The notes beneath the pieces were generated by a model. The model was not told the DNA's origin. It ran no database searches and saw nothing but the letters and a program-made list of their open reading frames with translations. Below are positions 6,984 through 15,947 of a stretch of DNA of 64,000 nt, piece after piece; position 1 is the first letter of the stretch; each line of letters begins with the position of its first letter. Where the stretch lies: positions 66,557-130,556 of the forward strand of contig NZ_AQUZ01000025.1 of assembly GCF_000372465.1 (NCBI RefSeq), in the 5' to 3' direction. Source of the DNA: Kribbella catacumbae DSM 19601. GTDB lineage: Bacteria; Actinomycetota; Actinomycetes; Propionibacteriales; Kribbellaceae. A program made the translations under genes and the position numbers.

Positions 6984-8243
6984 ATGCTGAGTGAGGTCGA
7001 GCGGGACGTACTGGCTGCCGTGGACGACGCGCGGATCGTGGCCGATCTGCGGGAGCTGGTCCAGACACCGAGTGTGGATGGGACGGCGGCCGAGAGCGAG
7101 ATCCAGGGCTGGTGTGCCGAGCGGCTCAGGAGCGTCGGGATGGAGGTCGACCACTGGCAGTTCGATCTGCCGGCGACGACCGCGGATCCTGAGTTTCCAG
7201 GCATGGAGGTCGAGCGGGCCGACGCGTGGGGTTGCGTGGGGGTGTTGCCAGGTGGCGGTACGCCCGGGCTGATCCTCAACGGGCACGTGGATGTGGTGCC
7301 GGTCGGGGAGCTGGCGCTCTGGCCCGACGGCGACCCGTTCTCTGCGCGGATCAGCGACGGCATCATGTGGGGCCGCGGCACCTGCGACATGAAGGGCGGC
7401 CTGGCGGCGATCATCGGTGCCGTCGCCGCGATCACCTCCACCGGCGTCAGGCTGAAGAAGCCGCTAGCCGTGCACACCGTGGTCGGCGAGGAGGACGGCG
7501 GGCTTGGTGCGTTCGGGACGCTCAAGCGCGGCCACACCGGCGAAGCCTGCCTGATCGCCGAACCGACCGCGGGCGGCGTGATCCCGGCGAATGCGGGCTC
7601 CCTCACCTTCCGCCTGGAGATCCCCGGCCTCGCGACGCACGGCTCGACCCGCACCCGGGGCGTCAGCGCGATCGAGAAGTTCGCGGTCGTCCAGCAGGCC
7701 CTGACCGCGCTGGAGATCGAGCGCAACCTCGACCCGCACCCGCTGCTCAAGCACCTCGACCTGGCCAACCCACTCTCGGTCGGCACCATCCACGCCGGCG
7801 ACTGGGCCAGCACTGTCCCCGACCTGCTCGTCGCAGAGGGCCGGTACGGCGTACGGCTGGGTGAGCCGGTCGCCGAAGCCCGGCAAGCCCTTGAGCAGGC
7901 GATCGCCAAGGCGTGTGCCGCCGACGACTGGCTACGCGATCACCCGGTCAAGGTCAGCTGGCCCGGCGGGGTGTTCGCGTCCGGACTGCTACCGGAGGGC
8001 GACCCGCTGCTGGACGACACACTGCACGCGGCCACTGACGCCGGCGCTACCGGCGTACCGGAGGTGAAGGGTGGCCCGTATGGCTCGGATCTGCGGCAGT
8101 ACACCGCTGCTGGCATCCCGACCCTGCAGTACGGGCCTGGCGACGTCCGGTACGCCCACGCCATGGACGAGCACGTGTCGCTCGCTGAGGTACTCCACTG
8201 CGCCCGCGCCTACGCCCTACTCGCACTACGCCGCTGCAGCTAA
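6984..8243 (+). CDS. M20 family metallopeptidase (ArgE/DapE/carboxypeptidase G2-like deacylase)
   Basis: About 419 residues. Metal-site motifs are present: NGHVDVVPVG (metal His and Asp), WGRGTCDMKGG (bridging Asp), VGEEDGG (catalytic Glu pair) and a C-terminal His in RYAHAMDEHVS. The middle part is the dimerisation lid. Family members hydrolyse amide bonds of acyl amino acids or peptides in the cytoplasm; the substrate cannot be told here. ATG 6984 has CATGAT 7 nt before it, which would fit a leaderless message; ATG 6972 in the same frame is the alternative and would add four residues. It stands alone between the aspS unit and the DsbA-like gene. Confidence 0.88.
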   Translation: MLSEVERDVLAAVDDARIVADLRELVQTPSVDGTAAESEIQGWCAERLRSVGMEVDHWQFDLPATTADPEFPGMEVERADAWGCVGVLPGGGTPGLILNGHVDVVPVGELALWPDGDPFSARISDGIMWGRGTCDMKGGLAAIIGAVAAITSTGVRLKKPLAVHTVVGEEDGGLGAFGTLKRGHTGEACLIAEPTAGGVIPANAGSLTFRLEIPGLATHGSTRTRGVSAIEKFAVVQQALTALEIERNLDPHPLLKHLDLANPLSVGTIHAGDWASTVPDLLVAEGRYGVRLGEPVAEARQALEQAIAKACAADDWLRDHPVKVSWPGGVFASGLLPEGDPLLDDTLHAATDAGATGVPEVKGGPYGSDLRQYTAAGIPTLQYGPGDVRYAHAMDEHVSLAEVLHCARAYALLALRRCS

Positions 8244-8346
8244 CCTCACGGCGTCCAGCCCCGTATCACCCGGGGCTGCGTGGTCTTGGTTGTGGCCTCC
8301 GTCGCACTCGGGAATAGCCCTCCGGGGGCAGGAGTTCCCAATACAC

Positions 8347-9072
8347 ATGCGTATTGATATCTGGTCCGACGTCGTCTGCCCGTGGTGCTACATCGGCAAG
8401 CGCCGGCTGGAACAAGCCCTGACGGAGTCCGGCGACCAGGCCGAGATCGTCTGGCACAGCTTCCAGCTCGACCCGTCGTCCACCAACGACGACCCGCGCC
8501 CCCTCGACGTCCGGCTGGGCGAGAAGTACGGCCGCGGTCCCGAGTGGGGCAAGCAGGCCAACGCGCACGTGACCACGACGGCCGCGGAGCTCGGACTGGA
8601 GTTCCACCTGGAGGACGCCAAGTCCGCCAACACCGTCGACGCCCACCGCCTCCTGCACCTCGCTCTCGAGCTCGCCAAGGCCGGCGACGTACCGGCTGAC
8701 ACGCAGAGCCGCCTCAAGGAGCGCTTCCTCAAGGCCTACTTCACCGACGGCCTCCCGGTCGGCGACCACCCGACGCTCACCAAACTGGCGGTCGAGGTCG
8801 GCCTCCCAGAAGACCAGGTCGCCGACGTGCTTGCCAGTACGGCGTACGCGGACGACGTCGCCGCCGACCAGGCCCAGGCCCTCGCGTACGGCGCCAACGG
8901 GGTGCCCTTCTTCGTGATCGACCAGAAGTACGGCGTGAGCGGCGCCCAGCCGGTCGAGGTGTTCCAGGAGGCGATCCGGCGGGCCAACGCCGAGCGTCAG
9001 CCGGTCACCCTGATCAGCACGCCCGGGACGACTGACGACGCCGCCTGCGGGCCCGACGGCTGCGCGATTTGA
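8347..9072 (+). CDS. DsbA family oxidoreductase (FrnE-like)
   Basis: 241 residues with a thioredoxin-type active site CPWC (VVCPWCYIGKRRL, about residue 11) at the start of the chain, a helical insertion in the middle and a cis-Pro loop segment GVPFFVIDQKYGVSGAQ (about 184). There is no signal peptide, so it should act in the cytoplasm, as FrnE-type disulfide isomerases do. A CGPDGC pair ends the protein and may form a second disulfide. A GGAG lies 12 nt upstream of ATG 8347. It is a single gene as far as spacing shows. Confidence 0.9.
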   Translation: MRIDIWSDVVCPWCYIGKRRLEQALTESGDQAEIVWHSFQLDPSSTNDDPRPLDVRLGEKYGRGPEWGKQANAHVTTTAAELGLEFHLEDAKSANTVDAHRLLHLALELAKAGDVPADTQSRLKERFLKAYFTDGLPVGDHPTLTKLAVEVGLPEDQVADVLASTAYADDVAADQAQALAYGANGVPFFVIDQKYGVSGAQPVEVFQEAIRRANAERQPVTLISTPGTTDDAACGPDGCAI

Positions 9073-9139
9073 GCCTGGGTACAAGACACACGGGCACTTG
9101 GTGCCTCACCGGGATTGTCGGACCAGGTAAGAAGGAGAC

Positions 9140-9730
9140 ATGACTGTCGTGCGTGCACTGGCCAGGCCGTTGCTGTCGACCATCTTCGTTGTTCAGGGCG
9201 CGAAGGCGATCCGGGACCCCGAGCCGCACGTAGCGAAGGCGAAGCCGGTCGCCGACCGGTTCGTCCCGCTGGTCCGGAAGGTGGCGCCACCGCAGATCGG
9301 CGACCGGATCCCGGAGAGTACTGCGAACCTGGTACGCCTCAACGGCGCTGCCCAGGTGCTCGCCGGGCTCGCGCTCGCGACCGGTAAGGGACGCCGCCTC
9401 GGCGCCGTCGTCCTGGCTGGGTCGCTGGTGCCGACGACGCTGGCCGGGCATTCGTTCTGGCAGGAGTCCGACAAGGGCGTCCGGGCGGCCCAGAAGGTCC
9501 AGTTCATGAAGAACCTCGGGCTGATGGGCGGCCTGCTGCTCGCGGCCGTCGACACCGAGGGCAAGCCGGGTGTCGTCTGGCGCGCCAGTCACGGCGCGAA
9601 GGCGGCGAAGCGCGAGACCAAGCGCGGAGCCCGGCTCGCGAAGCGGGAGACGAAGCAGCTCGCCCGCGCGGCCAAGCGCGAGGCGAAGCACGCGGCGCAC
9701 TTCGCGAAGGCCGAGCTCCCGTTCGGCTGA
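9140..9730 (+). CDS. DoxX family membrane protein
   Basis: 196 residues. The N-terminal two thirds match DoxX: a first membrane segment with FVVQGAKAI (about 16), NGAAQVLAGLALATG and two further hydrophobic segments, giving about four helices. The C-terminal 50 residues are a highly basic KRETKR/KREAKH repeat, probably cytoplasmic and helical, which is not part of the standard DoxX domain. DoxX proteins are linked to redox homeostasis at the membrane, but the exact role is unknown. A strong ribosome-binding site, AAGGAG, precedes ATG 9140. Confidence 0.88.
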   Translation: MTVVRALARPLLSTIFVVQGAKAIRDPEPHVAKAKPVADRFVPLVRKVAPPQIGDRIPESTANLVRLNGAAQVLAGLALATGKGRRLGAVVLAGSLVPTTLAGHSFWQESDKGVRAAQKVQFMKNLGLMGGLLLAAVDTEGKPGVVWRASHGAKAAKRETKRGARLAKRETKQLARAAKREAKHAAHFAKAELPFG

Positions 9731-9741
9731 TCCCGGGCGAA

Positions 9742-9845
9742 CTGTCCCGATCGACAGGACATAGTCCCCATACCGCGGGCAGGCGCCGCCCCCGTGAGCG
9801 TGACAGCCGACCGATCGGACGACTATGTCCTGTCGGTCGGGACAG
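9742..9845. repeat. large inverted repeat between doxX-like gene and aroA
   Basis: The arms 9742-9766 and 9821-9845 are reverse complements over 25 nt with a single mismatch, and with a 3-nt bulge the pairing extends to CCGGGC/GCCCGG. The overall size, about 104 bp, equals that of two other inverted elements in this window, but the sequence differs. It could terminate transcription of the upstream gene. Confidence 0.7.
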
Positions 9846-9881
9846 CCCGGCCGCTGAGGCATGCCCTAGGCTCGTGGCGGG

Positions 9882-11192
9882 ATGACACGCAGAGCTGGGA
9901 GTGAGATGGCAGGGAGTGGGATGGCAGGACAGCAGGGCTGGCCGGCGCCGCTGGCCGAGGGTGCGATCAGCGGTCGGGTGACCGTGCCCGGATCGAAGTC
10001 GATCAGCAACCGGGCACTCGTGCTCGCCGCGATCGCCGACGGTCCGTCCACGCTGTCCGGGCTGCTGGTGGCCCGCGACACGGACCTGATGCGCTCCGCC
10101 CTCGTCTCCCTCGGCGTAGGCATCACCGAAACCGACGGCCTGGTCACCGTGACTCCCGGCTCACTCAAGGGCCCGGCAAGCGTCGACTGCGGCCTAGCCG
10201 GCACCGTGATGCGCTTCGTCCCGCCGGTGGCCGCGCTGGCCGACGGCGAGATCGCCTTCGACGGCGACGCCTACGCCCGCGAGCGCCCGATGAACGTGAT
10301 CCTCGGCGCGCTGCGCACCCTCGGCGTCCAGATCGAGGACCACGGCACCGGCCGGATGCCGTACTCCGTGAGCGGGTCCGGAGCGGTTCGCGGCGGCAAG
10401 GTGACCCTGGACGCGTCCGGGTCGAGCCAGTTCGTCTCGGCGCTGCTGCTCGCCGGCACCCGGTACGACGAAGGCGTGGACATCCTGCACGACGGCAAGC
10501 CTGTCCCGTCCCAGCCGCACCTCGACATGTCCGTCGCGATGCTCCGCGAGCGTGGCGTCCAGGTCGATGACAGCGAACCCAACCGCTGGATCGTTGCCCC
10601 CGGCCCCATCCACGCACTCGACACCGCGATCGAGCCCGACCTGTCCAACGCGGCACCCTTCCTGGCCGCCGCGGTCATCACCGGTGGCGAGGTGACCGTG
10701 ACCGGCTGGCCGGAACGGACCACGCAACCGGGTGGCCAGCTGCCCGACATCTTCACCCGCTTCGGCGCCGAGGTTTCGCTCACCGACGGCGACCTGACCG
10801 TCCGCGGCACCGGCCGGGTCCAGGGCGTCGACCTCGACCTGAGCGAGGTGGGCGAGCTGACGCCGGTGCTCGCCGCTGTCGCCGCGCTCGCCGACGGACC
10901 GTCGTACCTGCGAGGGATCGCGCATCTGCGCAACCACGAGACGGACCGGCTGGCCGCGCTCGAGACCGAGCTGAACGCGCTCGGCGGCGACGTCAATCAG
11001 ACTCCCGACGGGCTGGAGATCCGCCCGAAACCCTTGCACGGTGGGCTTTTCGGCACCTACCACGATCACCGGATGGCGCACGCCGCGGCCGTCCTCGGGC
11101 TCGCGGTCTCCGGTCTGGAGATCGAGAACATCGCAACGACGGCCAAAACGCTGCCGGAGTTCCCGGATCTCTGGTCGGCGCTGGTGAGCTGA
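9882..11192 (+). CDS. aroA: 3-phosphoshikimate 1-carboxyvinyltransferase (EPSP synthase)
   Basis: 436 residues, the normal length. It transfers enolpyruvyl from PEP to shikimate-3-phosphate in the aromatic amino acid pathway. Family motifs are clear: VPGSKSISNRALVLAA near the start (S3P binding), AGTVMRFVPPVAAL (about 108) in place of the usual GNAGTxxR segment, GSSQFVSALLLAG (about 182), and LRNHETDRL plus DHRMAHAAAV near the end (catalytic Asp/Arg/His). ATG 9882 has TAGGCT 9 nt upstream, compatible with a leaderless start; ATG 9906 and 9921 are in-frame alternatives. rsgA follows with overlapping stop and start codons. Confidence 0.96.
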   Translation: MTRRAGSEMAGSGMAGQQGWPAPLAEGAISGRVTVPGSKSISNRALVLAAIADGPSTLSGLLVARDTDLMRSALVSLGVGITETDGLVTVTPGSLKGPASVDCGLAGTVMRFVPPVAALADGEIAFDGDAYARERPMNVILGALRTLGVQIEDHGTGRMPYSVSGSGAVRGGKVTLDASGSSQFVSALLLAGTRYDEGVDILHDGKPVPSQPHLDMSVAMLRERGVQVDDSEPNRWIVAPGPIHALDTAIEPDLSNAAPFLAAAVITGGEVTVTGWPERTTQPGGQLPDIFTRFGAEVSLTDGDLTVRGTGRVQGVDLDLSEVGELTPVLAAVAALADGPSYLRGIAHLRNHETDRLAALETELNALGGDVNQTPDGLEIRPKPLHGGLFGTYHDHRMAHAAAVLGLAVSGLEIENIATTAKTLPEFPDLWSALVS

Positions 11193-12184
11193 TGTCGCGG
11201 TACGACGAAGAAGCCAAGTACGACCGTCCCAAGCGCCGGACCCGGCCGCGGACCAAGGACCGGCCGACCTACGACGACGCCGTGATCGGGTTCGTCATCA
11301 CCCGCGACCGCGGCCGCTACACCTGCTGGGTCGGGGAATCGGACCGGGTCGTGACGGCGATGAAGGCGCGTCAGCTCGGCCGTAAGGGCGTCATCGTCGG
11401 CGACATGGTCAAGCTCGATGGCGATTCCACCGGCGACAAGGACACCCTGGCCCGGATCGTCGAGGTCCTCCCCCGCAAGACGCTGCTGCGCCGGTCCGCC
11501 GATGACGACGACCCGATCGAGCGGCCGCTGGTCGCCAACGCGGACCAACTCGTCATCGTCGTCTCCGTGGCGAACCCGGAACCGCGGACCCGCCTGATCG
11601 ACCGGTTCCTGGTCGCGGCGTACGACGCCGGCATGCGGCCTCTGCTGTGTCTGACCAAGACCGATCTGGCCGACCCGGATCCGCTACTTTCGATCTACCG
11701 GCCGCTCGGCGTCGAGTCTGTCGCCACCCAGCGCGACGGCGATCTCAGCGAACTGGCCGAGCAGTTGCGCGACCGGACCAGCATGATGGTGGGCCACTCG
11801 GGCGTGGGGAAGTCGACGCTGGTCAACGCGTTGGTGCCTGGTACGAACCGCGCGATCGGCGTGGTGAACGACAACACCGGTCGCGGCCGGCACACGTCGA
11901 CCAGCGCGCTGCTGCTTCGGTTGCCCGACGGTGGCTGGATCGTGGACACGCCGGGAATCCGGTCGTTCGGGCTGGCGCACGTCCAGCCGGACCAGCTGAT
12001 CAACGCGTTCGGCGACCTGGCCGACGAGACCCGCGACTGCCCGCGCGGCTGCACGCACTCCGAGACCGAGCCGAACTGCGCCCTGGACGAAGCAGTCACC
12101 GCGGGCCGCGTCGACGCCGAACGGGTCGCCTCCTTCCGCCGCCTCCTGGCCAGCCGCGAGGGCCGCGATCTAGAGACGGGTTAG
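11192..12184 (+). CDS. rsgA: ribosome small subunit-dependent GTPase A
   Basis: 330 residues. An N-terminal OB-fold (about 40-100) is followed by a circularly permuted GTPase domain, with motifs in the order LTKTDL (G4), GHSGVGKSTLVNAL (G1), DTPGIRSFGL (G3), and then a C-terminal zinc finger with Cys-x4-Cys-x-His-x-(S/T)-E (CPRGCTHSETEPNCAL). It matures the 30S subunit. Its ATG overlaps the aroA stop codon (TGATG), so the two are co-transcribed. The start is set by that overlap. Confidence 0.95.
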   Translation: MSRYDEEAKYDRPKRRTRPRTKDRPTYDDAVIGFVITRDRGRYTCWVGESDRVVTAMKARQLGRKGVIVGDMVKLDGDSTGDKDTLARIVEVLPRKTLLRRSADDDDPIERPLVANADQLVIVVSVANPEPRTRLIDRFLVAAYDAGMRPLLCLTKTDLADPDPLLSIYRPLGVESVATQRDGDLSELAEQLRDRTSMMVGHSGVGKSTLVNALVPGTNRAIGVVNDNTGRGRHTSTSALLLRLPDGGWIVDTPGIRSFGLAHVQPDQLINAFGDLADETRDCPRGCTHSETEPNCALDEAVTAGRVDAERVASFRRLLASREGRDLETG

Positions 12185-12288
12185 CCGGACCGCCACCACT
12201 CATAAACCTCGTCCAGAGCCGCTGCACCGAGCGCCTCCAGGCGGCGCACTGCCTGCCCGAGCTGGGTTTGTGAGTGGTGGCGGTCCGG
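12185..12288. repeat. inverted-repeat intergenic element, copy 3
   Basis: Arms 12185-12208 and 12265-12288 are reverse complements over 24 nt with 1 mismatch, with CGGACCGCCACCACT as outer core. The centre holds CGCCTCCAGGCG as in copy 1, and the total length (104 bp) equals copy 1. It sits between the convergent rsgA and DUF2231 genes and could serve as a two-way terminator. Confidence 0.8.
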
Positions 12289-12297
12289 GCACTCGGG

Positions 12298-12792
12298 CTA
12301 CTTCGGTGGGAGCTGACCGTCCCAGACAGCCCTGGCGCCGGCGTCACCCGTGCGAATCGTCTGAATGATCACCAGGACGCCGACCACCACGATCGCCGCG
12401 CTGACCACCAGTTCCAGCGGGCGGCTCTTGGTTGGCTTGGCACCCTTTCCGCTCGCCAGCGCGGACGGCCCGCCGAGCAGCAGGTACGCCGCCACCGCGA
12501 TGACCGCGAAGGCCAGCACGAACCAGAACAGCAGATTGCCACGATCCTGGTGGACCTTGACCAGTGGCTGCAGTTGCGGGACCGCGGCAACGAACGCCTC
12601 GCCGCTCTCCTTCGCGACGTAGGCGCAGACCAGTGCCCCGAGCCCGAGTAGCAGCGTCGGCCAGCGCAGCAGCCAGCGCCACTTGGGCACCAGCGCGAAC
12701 ACGATCGCGGTGACCGCGGCGACCGGCAGCACCAGGACCGTCAGGTGAATCACCAGAACGTGTAGTGGAAGATCCCCGAAGCGCTCGAACAT
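12298..12792 (-). CDS. DUF2231 family membrane protein
   Basis: 164 residues with four predicted membrane helices (about 9-31, 40-58, 88-106, 127-145). The segment LPLHVLVIHLTVLVLPVAAV near the N-terminus is characteristic of DUF2231, with conserved histidines that could bind a metal or heme in or near the membrane; the function is unknown. It converges with rsgA across inverted-repeat copy 3 and diverges from hisN. A palindrome ACACTAGTGT (12820-12829) upstream may be part of its promoter or operator. Confidence 0.82.
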   Translation of the reverse strand: MFERFGDLPLHVLVIHLTVLVLPVAAVTAIVFALVPKWRWLLRWPTLLLGLGALVCAYVAKESGEAFVAAVPQLQPLVKVHQDRGNLLFWFVLAFAVIAVAAYLLLGGPSALASGKGAKPTKSRPLELVVSAAIVVVGVLVIIQTIRTGDAGARAVWDGQLPPK

Positions 12793-12942
12793 GACGCCTC
12801 CAGCAGTCGATGTGTCCTAACACTAGTGTCACGTTCAACCACCCCGGATGGTTCAACCCACCCCGATACCGACCCGCAACCTTGACGCCCGCGGTACGGG
12901 CTCACCTGTTGAGTGGTCAGGCGGCAGGTTAGCCTTCCGGCT

Positions 12943-13725
12943 ATGCCCTCGCACACCGACGACTTGCGGCTCGCCCACATCCTGGCGGACGACGCCGACT
13001 CCACCACGATGGACCGTTACAAGGCGCTCGACCTCCACGTCGCCACCAAGCCGGACCTCACCCCGGTGAGCGAGTCCGACCGCAAGGTCGAGGACGTGAT
13101 GCGCAAGACGCTGGCCCGGGCCCGGCCGCGGGACGCGTTCGTCGGCGAGGAGGAGGGCACCACCGGCTGGGGTGTCCGCCGCTGGGTGGTCGACCCGATC
13201 GACGGCACCAAGAACTACATCCGCGGCGTGCCGGTCTGGGCCACCCTGATCAGCCTGATGATCGAGGACCAGGTTGTCGTCGGAGTCGTCTCGGCGCCGG
13301 CCCTCGGCAGGCGCTGGTGGGCGTCGTACGGCGACGGCGCGTGGACCGGGCGCGCGCTGATGTCCGCCCAGCCGTGCCGGGTCAGCGACGTCTCGTCGAT
13401 CGATGATGCCTCGCTGTCCTACTCCTCGCTCAAGGGCTGGGAGAAGCTCGGCAAGTTGGACCAGTTCGCCGACCTGATGGAGTCGGCCTGGCGGACCCGC
13501 GCGTACGGCGACTTCTGGTCCTACATGCTCGTCGCGGAAGGCGCCGTCGACATCGCGGCCGAGCCCGAGCTCAACCTGTACGACATGGCCGCGCTGGCGA
13601 TCATCGTCGACGAGGCCGGCGGCAAGTTCACCTCGCTCGACGGCGTCCCCGGCCCCAACGGCGCCAACGCCGTAGCCACCAACGGCCGCCTGCACGCCGA
13701 GGTACTCGAACGCCTGCAACGCTGA
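12943..13725 (+). CDS. hisN: histidinol-phosphatase, inositol monophosphatase family
   Basis: 260 residues. The metal-binding motifs of the IMPase superfamily are present: GEEEG (about 67), WVVDPIDGTKNYIRG (about 83) and the C-terminal LYDMAALAIIVDEAGG (about 219). In actinobacteria the members of this length with DPIDGTKNYIRGVPVWATLI are HisN, which dephosphorylates histidinol phosphate in histidine synthesis; other IMPase substrates cannot be excluded by sequence alone. TAGCCT lies exactly 7 nt before ATG 12943, consistent with a leaderless transcript, so this start was preferred over an upstream in-frame one at 12913. Confidence 0.88.
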   Translation: MPSHTDDLRLAHILADDADSTTMDRYKALDLHVATKPDLTPVSESDRKVEDVMRKTLARARPRDAFVGEEEGTTGWGVRRWVVDPIDGTKNYIRGVPVWATLISLMIEDQVVVGVVSAPALGRRWWASYGDGAWTGRALMSAQPCRVSDVSSIDDASLSYSSLKGWEKLGKLDQFADLMESAWRTRAYGDFWSYMLVAEGAVDIAAEPELNLYDMAALAIIVDEAGGKFTSLDGVPGPNGANAVATNGRLHAEVLERLQR

Positions 13726-13774
13726 TCGCCTAGAGTAGTCAGGGTCGGACTAGCCGTATCGGAAGGACTGCAGC

Positions 13775-14581
13775 GTGGCCGAAGAAGGCGTTGTCATTCC
13801 CGGCGTCGACACGACCAAGCCGAGTATCGCGCGGACCTACGACTACCTGCTCGGCGGCAAGGACAACTTCGCCGTCGACCGGGCGCTCGGGGACCGCTTC
13901 ATCACCGGTCTGCCAGGCTCGCAGGCGATCGCGTTCGACAACCGCGGCGCACTGATCCGCGCGGTTCGCGAGATCGTCCGGACCACCAGGGTGCGCCAGT
14001 TCCTCGACCTGGGCAGCGGGCTGCCGACGGCTGACAACGTGCACCAGGTCGCCCAGCGGCACGCGCCCGAGACCAAGGTCGTGTACGTCGACAACGATCC
14101 GGTCGTGCTCGCGCACGGCCGGGCGCTGCTCGCCGAGAACGAGAACACCGCCGTCGTCCAGGCCGACCTGCGCGAGCCGAAGACGATCTACGACAACCCC
14201 GGCACGAACGCGCTGATCGACTTCGGCAAGCCCGTCGCGATCATCCTGAGCGCGGTGCTGCATCACCTCAACGACAACGAGGACCCGGCTGCCGTCGTGC
14301 GGTTCTGGTACGACCGGGTGCCGTCCGGCAGCTACTTCTTCATCAGCCACTTCCGCAGCGAGAACGATCCGCGCAGCGCCGAGATGCAGGAGATGCTGCA
14401 GGGCTCGCTCGGCCGCGGCCGGTGGCGTACCGACGAGGAGATCCTGGCGCTGTTCGGTGACGGCCTGACCGTGGCCGAGCCGGGCATCGTGCCGGCCGTC
14501 GAGTGGCGTCCGGAGCAGCCGGTCGACGACCTCAGCGACTGGTCCCGGCTGATCGCGGCGGCCCTGGCCGTCAAGCCTTGA
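13775..14581 (+). CDS. SAM-dependent methyltransferase, DUF574 family
   Basis: 268 residues with the family hallmark near the N-terminus: KPSIARTYDYLLGGKDNFAVDR (first half about residues 12-25), then the SAM-binding LDLGSGLPT (about 73) and VVYVDNDPVV (about 101). The family is widespread in Streptomyces-like actinobacteria; the acceptor is unknown. GTG 13775 follows GGAAGGA at a suitable distance. The 3' end overlaps that of the convergent MFS gene by 11 bp. Confidence 0.9.
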   Translation: MAEEGVVIPGVDTTKPSIARTYDYLLGGKDNFAVDRALGDRFITGLPGSQAIAFDNRGALIRAVREIVRTTRVRQFLDLGSGLPTADNVHQVAQRHAPETKVVYVDNDPVVLAHGRALLAENENTAVVQADLREPKTIYDNPGTNALIDFGKPVAIILSAVLHHLNDNEDPAAVVRFWYDRVPSGSYFFISHFRSENDPRSAEMQEMLQGSLGRGRWRTDEEILALFGDGLTVAEPGIVPAVEWRPEQPVDDLSDWSRLIAAALAVKP

Positions 14582-15800
14582 CGGCCGGCTCGGTGTCATG
14601 GCGCTGGAGCCGCCAGACCGCCGGCACGAGCAGGACCGCGATGACGACCAGCACGTGCACGGCAGCGCCGTACAGCTCGACCGCCTTCGCACTCGTCACC
14701 GCGGCCAGGTAGCCGACCGACAGTTGCCCGATCGGCCCGGCGACGAACGACCCGAGCATGTCGTACGACGAGACCCGCGACAGCTTGTCAAGGGGGATGT
14801 GCTGACCGAGCGCCGTCTCCCAGCCGATCCCGAACAGCTCGAACCCGAGTCCCACCAGGAACGCGACCGCGGCGACCGCGACGGTGTACGGCGCCAGCGC
14901 GAGGCACAGGTACATCGGCACGATCGAGAACATGCCGAACATCCCGAGCCGGACCGGGTACTGCGGCTTCAGCCGGATCATGACGATGCCTCCGGCAATC
15001 AATCCGGCGCCGAAGGACGCGCTCACCGCACCCCAGCCGACCCGGCCGAAGGTGTCGTCAGCGATCACCGGTCCGAGCGTCGAGAAGCACGCCGTGAACA
15101 CCATGTTCAGCACCAGGAACCCGGCCACGACAGTCCAGACCCACTGCCGGGAGACGAACTCCGTCCAGCCGACCCGGAGGTCGTGCAACACCGAGGAGGC
15201 CGACCGCTCGATCCGCGGCACGGTCAGCAGGGACAGCAGGAACGCGCCCAGGCCGAACGTCACGGCGTCGACGGCCAGCCCGATCCCCGGACTGGTCAGG
15301 CCGACGATCACCCCCGCCACGGCGCCGCCGCCGATCATCGCGGTCGACCGGGCGAAGCCCGACACCGCGTTCGCCTGCGGCAGCTCGGACCGGTCCAGGA
15401 TCGACGGCAGGATGCCGACCATCGCCGGCAGCACGAACGCCGACGCGATGCCGTTGACCGCCTGTATCACGGCCAGTTGCCAGATCTGGGCGTGCCCGGA
15501 CAGCACCAGCACCGCCGCCAGGGCCTGGGTCAGGGCGCTGACCGAGTTGGCCACGATCAGTACCAGTTTGCGCGGCAACCGGTCGGAGATGACCCCGCCG
15601 ACCAGCAGGAAGACGACGTTCGGAATGCTCCGGGCGGCCAGCACGATGCCGACCGCACTGGCCGCGCCGGACACGTCCAGGACGGCGAAGACGAGCGCGA
15701 TCGGGGCGATCGACGAGCCCAGCATCGAGACGAACCGGGCGCTGACGAAGATCCGGACGTCGCGATGACGCAGTACGGCGAGGTCCTCGCGCCAGCTCAT
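14571..15800 (-). CDS. MFS transporter (efflux type)
   Basis: 409 residues with about 12 hydrophobic segments and the loop motif GGVISDRLPRKLVLI (about 70) between helices 2 and 3, typical of the major facilitator superfamily. Its style (N-terminal RDVRIFVSARFVSMLGSSIAPIALVF) is that of the EntS/MFS_3 drug or siderophore exporters. The substrate is not known. It converges with the methyltransferase and diverges from the CBS-domain gene. The start ATG 15800 gives the normal family N-terminus. Confidence 0.9.
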   Translation of the reverse strand: MSWREDLAVLRHRDVRIFVSARFVSMLGSSIAPIALVFAVLDVSGAASAVGIVLAARSIPNVVFLLVGGVISDRLPRKLVLIVANSVSALTQALAAVLVLSGHAQIWQLAVIQAVNGIASAFVLPAMVGILPSILDRSELPQANAVSGFARSTAMIGGGAVAGVIVGLTSPGIGLAVDAVTFGLGAFLLSLLTVPRIERSASSVLHDLRVGWTEFVSRQWVWTVVAGFLVLNMVFTACFSTLGPVIADDTFGRVGWGAVSASFGAGLIAGGIVMIRLKPQYPVRLGMFGMFSIVPMYLCLALAPYTVAVAAVAFLVGLGFELFGIGWETALGQHIPLDKLSRVSSYDMLGSFVAGPIGQLSVGYLAAVTSAKAVELYGAAVHVLVVIAVLLVPAVWRLQRHDTEPAVKA

Positions 15801-15947
15801 CCGGTCACCGGGCGTGACGACTTCGGGCCGCGGCTCCAGCGGGCGGGACAGGCGACGGTCACCCGCCGCATTCTGTCAGACCTGCCGTTCACTGGTTTCA
15901 TTCGCTACCTTTGGGTATTGGGCTCCGCTCCATCACCAGGAGGCTCC

